From positions 10,710 through 17,463 of the forward strand of contig DHMK01000064.1 in the NCBI GenBank assembly GCA_002405755.1: 6,754 nt of DNA, given 5' to 3'. A program made the position numbers and the translations under genes. The notes beneath the pieces were generated by a model. That model saw only the letters and a list, made by a program, of their open reading frames with translations, had not been told where the DNA came from and ran no database searches. Positions 4,565-6,754 of the stretch are shown piece after piece; positions within the stretch are counted from its first letter, which is position 1, and each line of letters begins with the position of its first letter. Origin of the DNA: Clostridiales bacterium UBA4644. GTDB taxonomy: Bacteria; Bacillota; Clostridia; Oscillospirales; Butyricicoccaceae.

Positions 4565-6549
4565 TCCTCGCGCTGGCAGGCAACCAGAACTGCGGCAAGA
4601 CCACCCTGTTCAACCAGCTCACGGGCATGAATCAGCACGTGGGCAACTTCCCCGGCGTCACCGTGGACCAGAAAAGCGGCCCCGTCCGGGGGCAGAAGGA
4701 CTGCACGGTGGTGGATCTGCCGGGGATCTATTCCATCCGGCCCTATTCCGCCGAGGAGATCGTCACCCGGCGCTTCCTGCTGGACGGCCATCCCGACGGC
4801 ATCATCAACATCGTAGACGCCACCAACATCCAGCGGAATCTTTACCTGACGCTGCAGCTGATGGAATGCCGCATCCCCATGGTGCTGGCGCTGAACATGA
4901 TGGACGAGGTCCGGGCCAACGGCGGCTCCATCGATGTGCAGGCGATGGAAAAGCAGCTGGGCATCCCCGTGATCCCCATCAGCGCCGCCAAAAACGAGGG
5001 CATCGACGAGCTGATCCGCCGGGCGGTGGAGACGGTGCGCGCCCGCGCCCTGCCCCAGGTCATGGACTTCTGCGGCCCCGGCCCGGTGCATCGCTGCATC
5101 CATTCCGTCATGCACCAGATCGAGGACCACGCCCAGAGTGCCGGCCTGCCGGTGCGCTTTGCCGCCACCAAGCTCATTGAGGAGGATCCGGAGATCCTGA
5201 GCAAGCTCCGGCTGGACCAGAACGAGATCGAGCTGGTGGAGCACGCCATCCTCCAGATGGAGGAGGAGGACGGCATGGACCGCAACGCCGCCCTGGCGGA
5301 GATGCGCTATGATTTTATCGAAAAGGTCTGCCGGGAGACGGTGGTCCGCTGCCGGGAGAGCCGGGAGCACCGGCGCAGCATGCGCATGGACCGGATCCTC
5401 ACGGGCAAATATACCGCCATCCCCATCTTTATCCTCATCATGCTCTCCATCTTCTACCTGACCTTCAATGTGTTCGGCGCGGCCCTTTCCGACCTGCTGG
5501 CGGCGGGCATCGGCTGGCTGCAGGGCGTCGTCGACGGTGCGCTGACGGCCTACGGCATCAATCCCGTGGTGCAGAGCCTGATCATCGACGGGATCTTTGC
5601 CGGCGTGGGCAGCGTTTTATCCTTCCTGCCGGTGATCGTGGTGCTGTTTTTCTTCCTTTCCATCCTGGAGGACACGGGCTACATGGCCCGGGTGGCCTTT
5701 GTGATGGATAAGCTGCTGCGCAAGCTGGGCCTCTCCGGCCGGAGCATCGTGCCGCTGCTCATCGGCTTCGGCTGCAGCGTCCCCGCCATCATGGCCACCC
5801 GCACCTTAAGCTCTGACCGGGATCGGAAAATGACCATCCTGCTGACGCCCTTCATGAGCTGCTCCGCCAAGATCCCCATTTATGCCGTCTTTTCCGCCGC
5901 GTTTTTTGAAAAATATCAGGCGCTGGTGATGATCGGCCTGTATCTGGGCGGCATGCTGATGGGGGTTTTGGCGGCGCTGATCTTTGGGCGGACGCTGTTC
6001 CGGGGCAACCCGGTGCCCTTTGTCATGGAGCTGCCCAATTACCGCTTCCCCTCCGCCAAGAGCGTGGGTCAGCTCTGCTGGGAAAAGGCCAAGGACTTTT
6101 TGCAGCGGGCCTTTACCGTGATCTTCTTCGCCACCTGTGTCATCTGGTTCCTGCAGACCTTCGACGCCCGGCTCAACGTGGTGCAGGACAGCGCCCAGAG
6201 CCTGCTGGCCGGCGTGGGGCGGCTGCTTTCCCCGCTGTTCCGCCCCTGCGGCTTCGGCAGCTGGCAGGCGGTGACGGCGCTGATCTCCGGCTTTATCGCC
6301 AAGGAATCCGTCATCAGCACCCTGGGCGTCCTTTTGGGGAGCGAGAGCGCCGTCACGACGCTGTTCACGCCGGTCTCCGCCCTGAGCTACCTGACCTTCA
6401 CGCTGCTCTATACCCCCTGCATCGCGGCCATTGCGGCGGTGCGGCGGGAGCTGGATTCCGGCTGGAAGGCGGCAGGCGTCTCCCTGCTGCAGTGTATTCT
6501 GGCCTGGCTGTGCGCCTGCGGCGTGTTCCAGCTGGCCGGCCTGCTTTGA
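4561..6549 (+). CDS. feoB: Ferrous iron transporter B (GTPase-permease)
   Basis: A 662-residue Fe(II) uptake protein of the inner membrane. The N-terminal GTPase domain has G1 GNQNCGKTT (7-15), switch I VGNFPGVTVD (27-36), G3 DLPG (52-55), G4 NMMD (112-115) and G5 SAAKNEG (141-147). A helical GDI-type linker spans about 165-270 and ends in a basic stretch, before the membrane domain from about 285. The two Gate repeats carry the usual features: GFGCSVP with C405, and SCSAKIPIY (433-441) with C434. Later conserved motifs are ELPNYRFP (490-497), GFIAKE (577-582) and TLLYTPC (614-620). The length is typical of Firmicute FeoB and shorter than the 773-residue E. coli protein. A strong GGGAGGT (4548-4554) lies 6 nt before the ATG, inside feoA. 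All motifs look intact, so it should be functional. The Cys-rich small gene follows 4 nt after the stop. Confidence 0.98.
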   Translation: MILALAGNQNCGKTTLFNQLTGMNQHVGNFPGVTVDQKSGPVRGQKDCTVVDLPGIYSIRPYSAEEIVTRRFLLDGHPDGIINIVDATNIQRNLYLTLQLMECRIPMVLALNMMDEVRANGGSIDVQAMEKQLGIPVIPISAAKNEGIDELIRRAVETVRARALPQVMDFCGPGPVHRCIHSVMHQIEDHAQSAGLPVRFAATKLIEEDPEILSKLRLDQNEIELVEHAILQMEEEDGMDRNAALAEMRYDFIEKVCRETVVRCRESREHRRSMRMDRILTGKYTAIPIFILIMLSIFYLTFNVFGAALSDLLAAGIGWLQGVVDGALTAYGINPVVQSLIIDGIFAGVGSVLSFLPVIVVLFFFLSILEDTGYMARVAFVMDKLLRKLGLSGRSIVPLLIGFGCSVPAIMATRTLSSDRDRKMTILLTPFMSCSAKIPIYAVFSAAFFEKYQALVMIGLYLGGMLMGVLAALIFGRTLFRGNPVPFVMELPNYRFPSAKSVGQLCWEKAKDFLQRAFTVIFFATCVIWFLQTFDARLNVVQDSAQSLLAGVGRLLSPLFRPCGFGSWQAVTALISGFIAKESVISTLGVLLGSESAVTTLFTPVSALSYLTFTLLYTPCIAAIAAVRRELDSGWKAAGVSLLQCILAWLCACGVFQLAGLL

Positions 6550-6553
6550 GCGC

Positions 6554-6709
6554 ATGGGAACGGCTGTGATCCTGGGCCTTCTGGCCCTCTGGGCCGCGCT
6601 GGCCCTGCGCTCTATGAAAAAGCGCCGGAGGGCCGGCGGCTGTGGCTGCAGTCAATGCGGCGGCTGCGCCGCCTGCGGGCGTGCTTCCCGGCCCCGCCGG
6701 GATGAATGA
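6554..6709 (+). CDS. FeoB-associated Cys-rich membrane protein
   Basis: A 51-residue protein with one hydrophobic helix (about 2-19), a basic stop-transfer stretch MKKRRR (21-26), then cysteines at 30, 32, 35, 38 and 41 in a CxCxxCxxCxxC pattern, and a charged tail. This is the layout of the FeoB-associated Cys-rich family often found directly after feoB in Firmicutes. A role in handling Fe(II) or assisting FeoB is usually supposed but not established. The helix-then-basic order suggests that the Cys-rich tail is cytoplasmic. The ATG lies 4 nt after the feoB stop; no good Shine-Dalgarno is visible, so translation probably depends on coupling with feoB. It is easily missed, being embedded in a longer open frame that starts inside feoB. 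Confidence 0.88.
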   Translation: MGTAVILGLLALWAALALRSMKKRRRAGGCGCSQCGGCAACGRASRPRRDE

Positions 6710-6754
6710 CGAAAGCCCCCGCCCCTTGGCCCCCGCTGAGGGAACCCCCGCAGG
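6702..6754 (+). CDS. Possible start of a next gene, cut by the window edge
   Basis: An ATG at 6702 overlaps the end of the Cys-rich gene and stays open to the window end, reading MNDESPRPLAPAEGTPA. Overlapping starts fit the compact feo operon, but only 17 full codons are visible, the upstream ribosome site is weak, and a second ATG at 6706 in another frame is also open. The bases contain cccccgc three times at 14-15 bp spacing (6716, 6730, 6745). No function can be assigned. Confidence 0.25.
   Translation, partial: MNDESPRPLAPAEGTPA

Noticed and set aside
4501..5370. 289-codon open frame on the minus strand inside feoB
   Set aside because: It is antisense to the intact FeoB GTPase domain and its His/Asp/Leu-rich translation resembles no family; a GC-driven shadow.
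5806..6555. 249-codon open frame on the minus strand over the feoB C-terminal half
   Set aside because: Antisense to conserved FeoB membrane motifs, and a Gln/Gly/His/Arg-rich translation without any domain.
1..6754. CRISPR array, tRNA or rRNA genes
   Set aside because: No regularly spaced identical repeats, no cloverleaf-like segment with a TTCGAATC-type arm, and no rRNA-like conserved stretch was seen on either strand.

Overview
The window is GC-rich and densely coded. The gene families present (a QueT-type ECF S component, a Clostridia-style FeoA / FeoB / FeoB-associated Cys-rich protein set, and a P-loop ATPase of the PRK06851 type) point to a high-GC member of the Clostridia, most likely a gut Oscillospirales/Oscillospiraceae-type Firmicute. 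This assignment is an inference from gene content and composition.

Layout. Positions 1-312 hold no gene. There is a 9-bp-stem hairpin at the very edge (1-22), then a compact 269-bp element (31-299) bounded by perfect 20-bp inverted repeats, flanked by TA on both sides and full of internal hairpins. It looks like a MITE-type insertion that ends 13 bp after the queT stop codon. From 2710 down to 313 the minus strand carries three genes: a MATE-family efflux transporter, a single-domain cyclophilin (peptidyl-prolyl isomerase), and queT. The cyclophilin has its own strong sigma-A-type promoter, which overlaps the last codons of the MATE gene, so cyclophilin-queT is probably a two-gene unit that can be transcribed apart from the transporter. 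A 199-bp divergent spacer (2711-2909) holds the MATE promoter and a 20-bp-spaced direct repeat.

On the plus strand, 2910-4208 holds a two-gene unit. The first gene is a PRK06851-type ATPase whose first P-loop is intact while the second, in the duplicated C-terminal half, is degenerate. The second encodes an 81-residue single-pass membrane protein with a Cys/His-rich N-terminus. A rho-independent terminator (4228-4259) closes the unit.

Immediately after it starts the ferrous iron uptake operon: a promoter (TTGACA, 17 bp, CATACT) with an 11-bp-arm palindrome lying across the spacer and -10 box, then feoA, feoB (ATGA overlap) and a 51-residue FeoB-associated Cys-rich membrane protein 4 nt later. 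The palindrome resembles DtxR/IdeR/MntR-type metal-regulator operators more than a Fur box, which suggests iron-responsive repression by a DtxR-family protein. A possible next gene begins in the last 53 bases, overlapping the end of the Cys-rich gene.

Most of the window is ordinary housekeeping and transport. The parts that merit a closer look are the MITE-like structured element, the ATPase with one dead P-loop plus its small Cys/His membrane partner, and the feo operator.
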